Source: Methanococcoides burtonii DSM 6242 (GTDB taxonomy: Archaea > Halobacteriota > Methanosarcinia > Methanosarcinales > Methanosarcinaceae). From it: a stretch of DNA of 64,000 bases. Numbering within the stretch: the stretch's first letter is position 1; every line of letters starts with the position of its first letter. The stretch is from contig NC_007955.1 of assembly GCF_000013725.1 (NCBI RefSeq), positions 2,325,579 to 2,389,578 on the forward strand, given 5' to 3'. Made by a program: the position numbers and the translations under genes. This document shows positions 9,166 to 19,159 of the stretch, piece by piece. The notes beneath the pieces were generated by a model that was not told the origin of the DNA, did not search any database, and worked only from the letters and a program-made list of their open reading frames with translations.

Positions 9166-9186
9166 GAAGGGTCAATTTAACCCTTC
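9166..9186 (-). terminator. Hairpin plus T-run terminator
   Basis: In the minus direction GAAGGGT-TAAATTG-ACCCTTC forms a 7-bp stem just after the surface-protein stop codon. It is followed by CATTTTTATTTTTTTAAC. Confidence 0.65.
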
Positions 9187-9190
9187 AGTA

Positions 9191-10069
9191 TTACTCAATA
9201 TCCTTTCTTCTTACAATATATGCGACTGCTAGTAATCCTGCGATAGCAAACACTGCCTCAAATCCAGGTAGTAGTCCGGATGGCTTCTCCGTTGTTTCCG
9301 GAGTAGTCTCATTTGTACCGTCATCAGAATCGGTAGTTCCATCTGTACCGTCATCAGAATCGGTAGTTCCATCTGTGCCGTCACCTGATCCGGTATCGTC
9401 CTCTGGTTCCTCGGTGTCATCAGCAGCAACTATACGTACTCCACCGCTGCCGCTGCCGCCACCACTGCTGCCGCCGCTACTAGGGCTGCTGGCTGCTTCA
9501 ATTGTGAAGGATGCAGATGGTGAGTCAAATGAAGGCTTTGCTGAATTGCCTGTGTTCAGGGATAATACCGCTTCGTGGGCACCGGTATTGAGGATGGATG
9601 TGTCCAGGGTGATGGTATATTTATATTCAACATCTTCTCCGCCTGCACCATATCCGTATCCATACCCATATCCGTATCCAAAGTCATACCCATAGCCCAC
9701 ATTGGAGTCATAGCCATACCCATAACCGTGGCCATATTCCGCTGATAACGGGCTTGTAACGGCTACAACTGTTATACCTGATCCTGATAGTACAGTTCCA
9801 TCTGTTGAAAAGACAACTTCTGTGGTAGTAGCACCTGTGATATCCAATGAGAAATTATCAATTGGTACGTATTTATCAGGGTCCTCGATTGTCGCAGTAA
9901 CATCAAATGTTACAGAATCACCCTTTGTAGGAGTGGTTCCATCCAGGCCGGTAATTCCTACTGTAACAGCACTTACAGGACCTGACAAGACCATCATTAT
10001 TACAACGGCAATCGTTATTCCAATACTGGCATATCTTCTATGCATTTTGGTTCTAGATTTTGACTGCAT
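9191..10069 (-). CDS. Secreted PGF-CTERM-type surface protein with Gly-Tyr repeat
   Basis: The product is 292 residues. It has an N-terminal signal peptide (basic start, hydrophobic core 14-33, cut near VSA) and a beta-sandwich-like domain (about 36-105). A Gly-Tyr-rich tract follows (about 113-142, repeated GYG units with a few Asp/His). A second strand-rich region leads to a Ser/Gly linker and an acidic Thr/Asp/Gly tandem linker (DSDDGTDGTT repeated) suited to O-glycosylation. The C-terminus reads LLPGFEAVFAIAGLLAVAYI then VRRKD. That is a PGF box, hydrophobic helix and Arg cluster, the layout of proteins processed by archaeosortase A and lipid-anchored outside the cell. Its position at the end of the glycan cluster fits a glycosylated envelope protein. 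Confidence 0.8.
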   Translation of the reverse strand: MQSKSRTKMHRRYASIGITIAVVIMMVLSGPVSAVTVGITGLDGTTPTKGDSVTFDVTATIEDPDKYVPIDNFSLDITGATTTEVVFSTDGTVLSGSGITVVAVTSPLSAEYGHGYGYGYDSNVGYGYDFGYGYGYGYGYGAGGEDVEYKYTITLDTSILNTGAHEAVLSLNTGNSAKPSFDSPSASFTIEAASSPSSGGSSGGGSGSGGVRIVAADDTEEPEDDTGSGDGTDGTTDSDDGTDGTTDSDDGTNETTPETTEKPSGLLPGFEAVFAIAGLLAVAYIVRRKDIE

Positions 10070-10221
10070 ATTTAACCTCTAATATTTATAAGACCACATC
10101 CCATATGATAATGATAACAATTGGTCCGTTATCTTCAAGTGATTTGTTATAAGCAATAAACTATATAAAAGCACCGAAATATTTGTTCATTGTTACAAAG
10201 TCTGATACTCTTATATGAGAG

Positions 10222-12348
10222 TTATGATTGAAGTATGGATCTTCTATAGCGGTGCAACAAAATGATCGCTGTCATCAAGATAGAGATAAATGCTCCTATT
10301 ATATATGTGTTGAAGGGTTCATAGTAAATATCCCTGCTACCTGCAATATTGTCGGATGTTGTAAATATTGACGTTAATCCTGCTGAATCCAAACTTTTAC
10401 CACTATCAATTACCCAGCCATTTTGATCATGGTCAGGTGAGGTAAAGAGTATATATTCTGCTGAGTCATGCAAATGATACTTAAATGGCGATACTTTAGT
10501 ATAGTTGAGTTCTTTTTCCGATGTATCGATTGCATCCATCTCAATACCTTCTGTATCAGCAGATGTTATCAAATAACCATGTTCATTAATATCGACTGTT
10601 TTGCTCAGCTCTACCAATTCAGCCCAATTCTTTATTTCGATCAAAGAATTTACTTCCCTCACCCTTGAAGTATTATGAAGGTTCTTGAATACGACAAGTT
10701 CTTCATTTTCCATAACTAATTCCAGATCACTCTGATCATAGAGGAAATCATATTGATAATAATCAACATCCTTTGCAAGAACTAAATATCTGACGTTCAA
10801 TGGCACTATGAGTTCTCCAAAATTATTGATCTCGTTTTTGTGTTCCAGTAAATACCCCACATAATGTTGTGTTGGTTTTGAACTCTGTGTCTGTATGTTC
10901 CCAACCTCTGCATTCTCCCCGATCATTGTGGGTTTTTCAAAGAAGATGCCTGCGGGATTTGCGATCCTCCTGTCGCTCCAACTGAAGCTCATGTATAAGT
11001 GCCAGGGGAAGAACAGGACATCAAAATCTTCGGTATCGTTGTTTAGAAGATCGTTGACATCATACCATTCTGGGGGATAGTCCTTTGGTTCGATCTGACC
11101 GTGAAATCCATTGAAAATAGTAAACGAATAAACTAATGGAACTGCAATTATGAGCACAGCCAGAGCTATTGAACATATCTTTTGTTTATTTTTTGATGCC
11201 AGTTCTATTCTTTTACTATTTCTAAAACCATTTAATAGCTCATCAACACCCAAACTGCCCAGGAATGAATATGCTAAAACCAAAACACCTACAAATTTCT
11301 GAGAATCTCTCATGCCTTTGAATATGAATAAATGATCGAACAAGTACTCAAAGATCGGTGCAAAATATGGGTATGAGATACCACCTGCAAGTACTAAAGA
11401 GATCATGGCAGATAGTACCAGGCCTTTGTGCAGGGGTTTCTTTGTGTTATATAAAAATCCGTGAACTGCGAGGAACAAAATTGCAGTAAAGAGTAGCACA
11501 AATATCCACTTAGGTGCAAAATGAAATGGATACTCATACCCCCCACGCCAGAAACCATACATCATAGCATTTGAGAGCAGTATATTCCCTGAGATCGTAC
11601 CGCTGGCGGTGAAAGCGGATAGGTCCGGTGTTGATATCTGACCCAGGAAGCTTGATCCTTGAAAAACAGATGAAAATACAGGTAAGATCCAGAACATATT
11701 GACTGCTAAATAAACTAAACCTAAATGAACAGTACTTTTAATAATGTTCTTTCGTTCTTCTTTTTTATCATATACGGCAAAAACAAATATGCACAATTGA
11801 ATGAAAAAGACGGTCAGAAGAACGTGCATATCTAATATCCCTACAATAGTGGTCCATAGCAATGCTCTTTTCCATTTAGTTCTATCCTCTAGAAAATCCG
11901 AGAAACTTCTAATTGCAAGGGGTACGAAAGCGTATGCTAACAGTAGATAGAGATGTCCGGCCAAAAATCGGGTGTAAATGAACGGATTTATTGCATACAG
12001 GGTTCCGCTAAAGTATTTGCCGTGAACAGACTTAGATGGGGCAGATATGTGGGCAGATATGCCTGACATTAAAAAAGCTGAGAACAAGATGATTTTTTGT
12101 GTGGCCCATGAAGGTAAGATCAGTTCTAGAAACTGGAGAAGCGCAAGGAATGGTGTCTGTCCCCCAATGGCGTTGCTCAGGATATGATCTGCAAGATAAT
12201 TTCGGTGAGGGGCCCAGATAGTATCTAAAGTCAGAATATAGCCAGGTCGAAATAGCGGCAGGAAGATCGCAAGTGTCAGTAGAGTATAATAAATAAGGGC
12301 ATATCTATCCATTGAATGCCGGGCCGCACTATTCTTTGTTCCACTCAT
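10222..12348 (-). CDS. Large polytopic membrane protein, GT-C-like (surface glycan assembly)
   Basis: The product is 708 residues. About 11-12 hydrophobic helices occupy residues 15-400. The first large loop has LDTIWAPHRNYLADHIL, with acidic residues in a position typical of GT-C enzymes. Residues 420-675 form an extracytoplasmic, strand-rich domain (HLYMSFSWSDRRIANPAG and onward), and a final helix plus RYRRS tail closes the protein. This layout resembles lipid-linked-sugar-dependent arabinosyl/mannosyl-type transferases and YfhO-like proteins. I cannot name a family with certainty. Another protein of the same architecture is encoded at 16584-18887. It is 12 bp downstream of the 188-residue membrane gene, so one transcript is likely. 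Confidence 0.65.
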   Translation of the reverse strand: MSGTKNSAARHSMDRYALIYYTLLTLAIFLPLFRPGYILTLDTIWAPHRNYLADHILSNAIGGQTPFLALLQFLELILPSWATQKIILFSAFLMSGISAHISAPSKSVHGKYFSGTLYAINPFIYTRFLAGHLYLLLAYAFVPLAIRSFSDFLEDRTKWKRALLWTTIVGILDMHVLLTVFFIQLCIFVFAVYDKKEERKNIIKSTVHLGLVYLAVNMFWILPVFSSVFQGSSFLGQISTPDLSAFTASGTISGNILLSNAMMYGFWRGGYEYPFHFAPKWIFVLLFTAILFLAVHGFLYNTKKPLHKGLVLSAMISLVLAGGISYPYFAPIFEYLFDHLFIFKGMRDSQKFVGVLVLAYSFLGSLGVDELLNGFRNSKRIELASKNKQKICSIALAVLIIAVPLVYSFTIFNGFHGQIEPKDYPPEWYDVNDLLNNDTEDFDVLFFPWHLYMSFSWSDRRIANPAGIFFEKPTMIGENAEVGNIQTQSSKPTQHYVGYLLEHKNEINNFGELIVPLNVRYLVLAKDVDYYQYDFLYDQSDLELVMENEELVVFKNLHNTSRVREVNSLIEIKNWAELVELSKTVDINEHGYLITSADTEGIEMDAIDTSEKELNYTKVSPFKYHLHDSAEYILFTSPDHDQNGWVIDSGKSLDSAGLTSIFTTSDNIAGSRDIYYEPFNTYIIGAFISILMTAIILLHRYRRSILQS

Positions 12349-12360
12349 TATGCACCCGGT

Positions 12361-12927
12361 TTAATTTTCACTTGACTGCCTAAGAAGTATGCTCGACAGC
12401 AGATACAGTGAAGAAAATCCAATCACTACCAAAAGGATCATTTCCAGATATCCCCTGACGATCCACCAGCCGAACATGGACCCATATACATACAGTATAA
12501 CAGACAATACCCCTAGATTGATCGATACATCCTTTGATATACTCTTCATAAGCACCAAATGGGATCGTTTGATCACTTGTTCCATGCGGGGCAGGGATAT
12601 TGGCTTATGTTCCATGGACGGCTTCAATCCACTGAGCTTTTGAAATATGTGTATATTTCCTGCAGATCGACTACACAATGCGTATAATTTACGTAAGGTT
12701 CCTGATACCCGGGCCATTGCAGATCTGAGCTTTTCCGGAGTGTTGTCTGGAAGGGAAATCTCCAGGAACCTTATGGTCACACCAATGACCAACAGATAAT
12801 ATGCATAGATGGCAAGGTTCTCAGCCCGACTCTCATTACCCATTGCAAGGGTCACTGCTGTGGCTGCAAGCAAGACTAATGCAAGAAAAATCGGATAATT
12901 GGATGGTGGCCAGTTACTTGTTTCCAT
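12361..12927 (-). CDS. Small four-helix membrane protein
   Basis: The product is 188 residues of no recognised family. Two hydrophobic helices lie near the N-terminus (12-30 and 38-55), then a soluble basic/helical stretch (60-125), then two more helices (about 133-155 and 158-178). It sits between the flippase gene and the large GT-C-like gene in the same direction with short gaps, so I infer an accessory role in glycan export. Confidence 0.6.
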   Translation of the reverse strand: METSNWPPSNYPIFLALVLLAATAVTLAMGNESRAENLAIYAYYLLVIGVTIRFLEISLPDNTPEKLRSAMARVSGTLRKLYALCSRSAGNIHIFQKLSGLKPSMEHKPISLPRMEQVIKRSHLVLMKSISKDVSINLGVLSVILYVYGSMFGWWIVRGYLEMILLVVIGFSSLYLLSSILLRQSSEN

Positions 12928-13013
12928 TTTAATTTTTACCTGTGAGAGATTCTTCGTCTATCAGTCATATCTTATAATTTTAATCGTTCGGTCAATATGA
13001 TACAGGCGTATCA

Positions 13014-14501
13014 TCACACCCGGTTCAGTTTTTTGATGACCCTGGAGATCATTTCTGCGATGGGGGTTACGGCTTTATGGTTCGGCATACCAGCAAGGAA
13101 TATTGATGCATCTTCTTCTGTCAACAACCTGAAGCTTGCCAATACCACAAGATATACGATGCCACTTAGGGTCAGACTTCCCACCAGTGGGAATAAACCC
13201 GTATGCGGGAGGGTGTATAGTACCAGTAGCAGTATGCAAAAGCTCACCAGTGTTTTCACCATTGCAAGATGGTCCAGTTTGAGTTTATATGTGTGCACAT
13301 AAAGACCTGCCATTACGGTACATCCGATTGAGCATGCTATGGTGGTCGATGCTGCTGCACCGACTATCCCGTATGAGGGAACCAACAAGATCAGTAAGAT
13401 GATCTCAATTATCACGGCCAGTGGCAGGACAATCGCTGGTATTCTTGGAACATTGCGTGCCTGGAATATGTTTGTAAAGACCATTGTCATGACCAAAAAA
13501 CCCATGCCTATGGCCACTATGGCAAGTGCCGGTGCACTTGCGATATATTCCGGTGGGAACATTAACAGAATAAAAGCGTCTGGGACCGCTGCGATCACAA
13601 GTGCAAGGGGGAGGATGAACAATGCACCGTATTTGATACTCTTTGATGCATACCTGTCATTTTCGGTGTGCTTTGAGATGTACGGGAATAGTACGCTCAT
13701 CAATGCACCTACCATGAATATGGGTAACTGTGCAAGGATCAAAGCTGCTCTGTAGTACCCAGAGAGCGCATCTGAAAGCGCTACGTCTGTGAGGAACTTC
13801 ACGCCTATGATATCGATGTTCATGAGCAGTGTGGTACCCAGTGTGCCAAAGAACATCGGCAGGGCGAAGAAGTAGACATTGGTATCAGCCCATCCTTTTG
13901 TTTTCCAGAAGGTGAAGTCCCTGGTAAGTAGGATCGCAAGGGAAAGCCCAATGAACACTGATATGGGGAAGCTGAGGACTGCACCAAGTGCCCCAAAACC
14001 CATTTTAACCAGTATGACTCCGGATATGAGCTTTGCAAAAATAGTTATGATCCCGATGAATGCAAAGGACTTGAAGCGGAAAGTTCCCTGAAGTATGCTA
14101 AAATAAATGACTGCCATGGCAGTGAGTATTGTTGCAAGCAGGATGCCTATGACTAATAAGTTGTAACTTGCTCCAAGATCGATAATATTAGTTGTATAAC
14201 TAATATAGAATAACACGGATAAGAGCACAGCAATGCCGATGTTTGCAATTAATGCGCTCTTAAATACACGGTGTTTTGTAGATCTATCATGCTTTCCTGA
14301 GATGAATTTGGTAGTGGTAAGCGGAAACGCAGATGTCACAAATAGCGAAAGTATGAGCAGAAATGATGCTGATACCCCTAACATGCCGAATTGTGCAGGT
14401 GTCAGCATCCAGCCCATTACAACATTGAATGCATAGTTAAGGAATGCACCTATGAAGAATGCCGCAAACATCACAAAGCTGTTCTTTGAAGGATTGGTCA
14501 T
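13014..14501 (-). CDS. Polysaccharide flippase (Wzx/MATE-like)
   Basis: The product is 495 residues with about 14 hydrophobic helices in six-plus-two bundles, an N-terminal FVMFAAFFIGAFLNYAFN, and a polar central loop with LPMFFGTLGTTLLMNIDIIG. Length and pattern fit the polysaccharide-biosynthesis/MurJ-like exporter superfamily, which flips lipid-linked oligosaccharides across the membrane. The neighbouring glycosyltransferases and dTDP-sugar genes support a role in exporting the glycan built by this island. It is co-directional with the genes on both sides. Confidence 0.85.
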   Translation of the reverse strand: MTNPSKNSFVMFAAFFIGAFLNYAFNVVMGWMLTPAQFGMLGVSASFLLILSLFVTSAFPLTTTKFISGKHDRSTKHRVFKSALIANIGIAVLLSVLFYISYTTNIIDLGASYNLLVIGILLATILTAMAVIYFSILQGTFRFKSFAFIGIITIFAKLISGVILVKMGFGALGAVLSFPISVFIGLSLAILLTRDFTFWKTKGWADTNVYFFALPMFFGTLGTTLLMNIDIIGVKFLTDVALSDALSGYYRAALILAQLPIFMVGALMSVLFPYISKHTENDRYASKSIKYGALFILPLALVIAAVPDAFILLMFPPEYIASAPALAIVAIGMGFLVMTMVFTNIFQARNVPRIPAIVLPLAVIIEIILLILLVPSYGIVGAAASTTIACSIGCTVMAGLYVHTYKLKLDHLAMVKTLVSFCILLLVLYTLPHTGLFPLVGSLTLSGIVYLVVLASFRLLTEEDASIFLAGMPNHKAVTPIAEMISRVIKKLNRV

Positions 14502-14551
14502 TTATTACCTCGGAGATCCATTATAATTTCGTATGCGGGTCAGAATATATC

Positions 14552-16540
14552 TCATCTTCTCCTATACAGGTTCAGTGCACTATAATACCCGACCAGTGTC
14601 CCGACAACGATGTAAAAACTCCACTCCGGCACTTGCATGACAATATACCCCGCACTAAGGAACACCAGTAGCATCCCTGCAAAGTCGTGCAGATGTGAAT
14701 CCATCATAAACACTTTACCCACAGCCGAATCACTCCTCCTGACCACAGCCATACCGATGCCAGTGCCAGTCAGGACGATCCCCGCAGCAGCCATGTCAGA
14801 TTCCCCTCTGATAAACGCAGCTGCAAGCACTGCAAGCCCGCAGGCGATCGCCAGTATATCAAGTGGAAGCGACCGCGTCATCCTTTGCATGTGGTTCCTC
14901 ACAGACACTGCCGCAAACATACCTATCAGAAGCATCATGAGCTTTGGATACAGTTCACCGGTAAGGATGGTAGGCGGCATTTCATCTCCAGTCGGAGCAT
15001 AAGTAAAATCCTCTCCCACGATCTCGAATAGATCGCTGTCCTGCATTCCCCCGGTGTCCACACTAACAACATACTGGCCATCCCCACGGTAGAACTCATT
15101 GTACCCCAAAGCGATGTTAAATGTAGAGCCAGTGACAGGCACATCCTTGGAATATATCTCCTTCTTCCCGTTATCAACAACTCTGTAGACCCTGATCGCT
15201 GCCGTCGTATCCCAATCCACCAGTTCAGCAGAGAATGGAGAACCTATGCTGACAGTACCACGTATCCCGTTATCTTCCTGCAGGTCTGCTGAGAGTGTCG
15301 TAACCGTCGGGTTGATTACCCGCACCTGATAGTCCACCGACTTCTCAATGGTAGAATACTCGGTCCTGATCGTCACAGTGACCTTCTGACTGCCCTGTTT
15401 TTGAGGTGCCTTCAGCACGACCTTGATCTCTTCCGAATCCCCTGATAAAAGATCAAGTTCCTGATAAATGGTCTTGCTATCCCCGTCTGTGGATATTGTG
15501 ATCTCAGGCTTGGCAGTATACCTGCCCCCGTCCAGGTTTTTCACCGAGAATTGGATCTCCATATCCTCTTCCTGGTAATAGCTCGGCTCGATCGATATCT
15601 CATCCACACCAATGTTAAGGTCATCAGTACTGGCTGAGATGATATCCTCAAGCCAGACTGCGCTGTTATCCTCTGCATCGAATACTTGTGTTACTTTGAA
15701 GTTCACAGCCTCATCCCCATTCTCAAAGTTGAGAGATACTGTATCACCTTCCGATGCTACATTTGAGTCCAGGGTTTTGCCGAACTTGCTCAAACTGAAC
15801 ATGACGTTTTCATTTGTGATGTCATCTAGGTGGAGTGTGTAAATCGAGCCGATGCGGGTGGTTGGGTTGGTGGAGGTGAGGTTGAGTTCGTTGATGTAGC
15901 CAGAGGCGTTCTCCATGAGGATGGGGCGGAGATAGAAGTTGTCGAAATAGCCTGTGCATGAGTATACATAAAAGCCGACTTTCCCTGCCGGATTTTCGTC
16001 TTTGAATTCAAATGTCAGAGCAAGTTCGTCATCGAAGTAGACGTATATGTTTTTGTTGAGGCGGACCACTTTTAGGTGGTGCATGACGTTGGAATCGAAC
16101 TCTACCGAAGTGTTGCTAGAGGTATTAATGTTGTAGGTCCGAGCATTCGCAAAGGAAGGACCTTTTGATTCATAATCAAGTCCATCATAATTATCTTTGC
16201 CTCGATCATCGTCCCTCAAAAAAATTCTTACATAATTATCAGAATCTTCGTAGTAAACATAAAAACCAATCTGTGAATATTTATTTATTAGTGTATCATT
16301 TGCAGTAACATCGATTTCACTGATGTATTGTGTATCATCCCATTCATTATAAATTAAACCAGGGTTTCCGCCTGTACTGGTAGCTATACCATTCTCAATC
16401 TGCCAAGAATCTAAAGTAATTGCAGTCCAACTGGATAAATCGAGATTGAAAATATCTGAATGAATATCTTCTTGGGCTGATGTTAAGCCAACAAATATAC
16501 ATAAGAATAAAATCGATAGAATCATGTATTTACGTATCAT
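14552..16540 (-). CDS. Secreted membrane-anchored protein with concanavalin-like domain
   Basis: I start at the ATG at 16540 (behind AAAGGGAT), which puts a signal peptide first (MIRKYMILSILFLCIF, cut near TSA). Upstream in-frame ATGs overlap the preceding gene and lack this. Residues about 25-210 look like a jelly-roll/LamG-type carbohydrate-binding domain (SSWTAITLDSWQIENG, QIGFYVYYEDSDNYVRIFLR, VGFYVYSCTGYFDNFYLRP). Two or three Ig-like strand-rich modules follow (about 215-520). The C-terminal quarter holds about four to five membrane helices. I infer an envelope protein displaying sugar-binding and Ig-like domains outside the cell. Exact function is unknown. Confidence 0.7.
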   Translation of the reverse strand: MIRKYMILSILFLCIFVGLTSAQEDIHSDIFNLDLSSWTAITLDSWQIENGIATSTGGNPGLIYNEWDDTQYISEIDVTANDTLINKYSQIGFYVYYEDSDNYVRIFLRDDDRGKDNYDGLDYESKGPSFANARTYNINTSSNTSVEFDSNVMHHLKVVRLNKNIYVYFDDELALTFEFKDENPAGKVGFYVYSCTGYFDNFYLRPILMENASGYINELNLTSTNPTTRIGSIYTLHLDDITNENVMFSLSKFGKTLDSNVASEGDTVSLNFENGDEAVNFKVTQVFDAEDNSAVWLEDIISASTDDLNIGVDEISIEPSYYQEEDMEIQFSVKNLDGGRYTAKPEITISTDGDSKTIYQELDLLSGDSEEIKVVLKAPQKQGSQKVTVTIRTEYSTIEKSVDYQVRVINPTVTTLSADLQEDNGIRGTVSIGSPFSAELVDWDTTAAIRVYRVVDNGKKEIYSKDVPVTGSTFNIALGYNEFYRGDGQYVVSVDTGGMQDSDLFEIVGEDFTYAPTGDEMPPTILTGELYPKLMMLLIGMFAAVSVRNHMQRMTRSLPLDILAIACGLAVLAAAFIRGESDMAAAGIVLTGTGIGMAVVRRSDSAVGKVFMMDSHLHDFAGMLLVFLSAGYIVMQVPEWSFYIVVGTLVGYYSALNLYRRR

Positions 16541-16583
16541 AATATATCCCTTTATATATAACTTCAATTTCTGGCATAATCTT

Positions 16584-18887
16584 TCAACTTTTTTCAATTA
16601 TTTTGCGGTTGGAAGTATTTTTTATTTTGATCATTGTCTTCCAATCCCATAGTAAATAACTAATACATAATGTCAAGATAAGTGTTGAGATAAGAAGCCC
16701 GATATAGAAATAGGACTGAGGCTTGAAATATAGTACCATTTCTACTTCAATACTTCCATCCTGATTTTCTTTGTAGAATTCTTTTGGATAATTTTCTTTA
16801 ATGTACTCTGGATCAATAGTCCAACCATTGGCATATTCGCTTACTATTTCATGCGTATCATCAAAAATAGGTTTTTTCCATAAATATGTCAATTCGTTGA
16901 GTTCGAATATTTTATTTGTGGGTTCACATTCGATCGTTTTAGTATTTTCGTAGTATGTTAGTGGTTTACACCAGGAATCATTTGGATTCGATTCAAGGTA
17001 GAGCTTCCATTGGGAATTATGAGATTGATGAAATTCGATGTTTGTCTTTTCCGTTATATTGTGTATATTAATTCTATATTTGATAGGATTAATTTTCTGA
17101 AAATCGACAGCATTGTTATCAGATAAAATCAATGGTATCAAATAATTTTCATCTAATTCATATAATGTGAAATAATCATTTTCAACCAATTTTATTAGAA
17201 TGTGATTTGATTCCAATTCTTTTATTGTTTCGTCTACAACTTTAGAATTATCGACCCATTGTCGATTAATATCTTTATGCAATATAATATATTGCGTACT
17301 ATATTTCTGCAATATGCTAATAAACTCATCGTTGTTTACTATATTTGCTTTGTTGTATTCCCAAAATGTCAATTTTGTTTCCAATGAGGGGTGATCATAC
17401 GTATTAGCCGAAATATATAATTTATTATAGAGTAGATGTAAAACATCGTGGCCAACAAAATGCCATTTTGGATAATTAGCCCAATTTAATGAAGTAACTA
17501 CACTATATGGTAAAGAAATAATTGATAGCTGACGATTGTCAGCATTAATTATTCCTTTGATACCATAATATTCTGATGGAATTTGAATGGTATCTTTATA
17601 CCCATCTTGATTTTCGTGAGATAAATATGTAGGGATACCCCCGATATAAAACGGAATAGGTATAATTAAAATGAGAATTAAAATAGTCGTTATCATTTTT
17701 TTAGAAAACTTGCTATAGCACAATAATAAACTCAATAAAATTAAATAAAAAAATGGATAAAATACAAATAATTTATCTGGAGAGCGAAATAATGTAAATC
17801 CAGGCAATGTATATATAAATATGTTAATTATATCAAAAGGAGATGTTCCACGCATTAATAATAACAAAAGTACTACAAGAATTATCAAATAATGTAGCCA
17901 ATTTTTGTCTTGCTTACTTTCTTGACACAATATTGCAATAATTAGAAATATTATATAGCCAAGTGAAATTGCGGGAAATATATCCGAGCTAGAATATAAA
18001 TTATTCAATGGATATTTATCGTTATACATTGCGAATGAAAATATGCCGTATACATGATTTGAAGTCCAAGCGAATATAGTTGACATATCCCCCAATACTT
18101 TTCCGCTGGTGATCATTGAAATATATTCAAATTGTGAAGCAAAGAATGGCAAAATGAAATATATAGATAATAACAATTGTAAAATTAAAATAAAGAATAT
18201 TCGCTTCATTGTTTTTAATGTGAATGGGATTTTTTTTGTTGCAAAAAACGCAATTGAAACTAACACTTGAATAAATAATAAAGCTGCTAGATAAGCTATA
18301 TTATTGAAACCCATAGTTGAAATTAAAAATAGTATTGTAAAATAAGCAATGTTTTTTCTGGAATAATTGCTTACTAAATGTTCAAATAAAGCAATCAATA
18401 TTGGTATAAATATATAAATAATATAGTGATGCGTAAACCCCCATGAATAAGTGAAAATCGTGAAGGTGAAAATGTTTATAGCATAAATAGCTGAACTCAA
18501 TATTCTAATGTGATTTGTAATATTTATATCAATTATTCTTGCAGCAAAATAAAAACTATAAAATGAACCAATGAAAAAGATAAACATTATTGTATTAGCA
18601 ATATTTGCATAAGATAATCCTAAATTGTATAAAATAGATTGAAGTGCATAAAATGGGAATGCTACAATTAGGGGATTATATTGCCCTTGTCCTAGTTGAT
18701 TGAACCATGTAAATAAATACCGATCAAGATTATCATTAATATCAATTAGTTGGTAAAAATCACCGCTTGCGATGAAGGTTCCATCTGGAATCTTATTGAT
18801 TACAAAAGATAATAATAAAAACAGTATAACTATACCTGTATGTAACATTAAGTCATGTGCCATTTTCTTGCTGTAATTTATTGACAT
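16584..18887 (-). CDS. Large polytopic membrane protein, GT-C-like
   Basis: The product is 767 residues. About 12 hydrophobic helices span residues 10-430. A long extracytoplasmic C-terminal domain (about 430-735, with WKLYLESNPNDSWCKPLTYY) and one last helix (FKPQSYFYIGLLISTLILTL) follow. It shares overall plan with the 708-residue protein at 10222 (FRSPDKLFVFYPF here, FKGMRDSQKFVGVL there), though identity is low by eye. The DNA is markedly AT-rich with many Ile/Asn/Tyr codons compared with rfbA-rfbB next door, which suggests separate acquisition. A role as a lipid-linked sugar transferase is inferred. Confidence 0.65.
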   Translation of the reverse strand: MSINYSKKMAHDLMLHTGIVILFLLLSFVINKIPDGTFIASGDFYQLIDINDNLDRYLFTWFNQLGQGQYNPLIVAFPFYALQSILYNLGLSYANIANTIMFIFFIGSFYSFYFAARIIDINITNHIRILSSAIYAINIFTFTIFTYSWGFTHHYIIYIFIPILIALFEHLVSNYSRKNIAYFTILFLISTMGFNNIAYLAALLFIQVLVSIAFFATKKIPFTLKTMKRIFFILILQLLLSIYFILPFFASQFEYISMITSGKVLGDMSTIFAWTSNHVYGIFSFAMYNDKYPLNNLYSSSDIFPAISLGYIIFLIIAILCQESKQDKNWLHYLIILVVLLLLLMRGTSPFDIINIFIYTLPGFTLFRSPDKLFVFYPFFYLILLSLLLCYSKFSKKMITTILILILIIPIPFYIGGIPTYLSHENQDGYKDTIQIPSEYYGIKGIINADNRQLSIISLPYSVVTSLNWANYPKWHFVGHDVLHLLYNKLYISANTYDHPSLETKLTFWEYNKANIVNNDEFISILQKYSTQYIILHKDINRQWVDNSKVVDETIKELESNHILIKLVENDYFTLYELDENYLIPLILSDNNAVDFQKINPIKYRINIHNITEKTNIEFHQSHNSQWKLYLESNPNDSWCKPLTYYENTKTIECEPTNKIFELNELTYLWKKPIFDDTHEIVSEYANGWTIDPEYIKENYPKEFYKENQDGSIEVEMVLYFKPQSYFYIGLLISTLILTLCISYLLWDWKTMIKIKNTSNRKIIEKS

Positions 18888-19159
18888 AGATCATATCCTA
18901 TTCAAATTATTGGAAAACCAAATTTTTAATTCATGCACTTTTCTCTATATCGGACGTTCCTGCGAAAGCATATCGAGTTACAGCTAAAAATCCAATGCAA
19001 CATAACCTATTCAATTAGTTATCAGGATCAATTTATTGCATAATTTATTGTTGCACTAATCGAATCAGGTATAGAATATTTAAGCAGTTCTAAAAATATT
19101 CGGTTCTATAATCGAGTTAATTTTTTTGAATTCCACAACATGCATGTAATATTTTTGTA

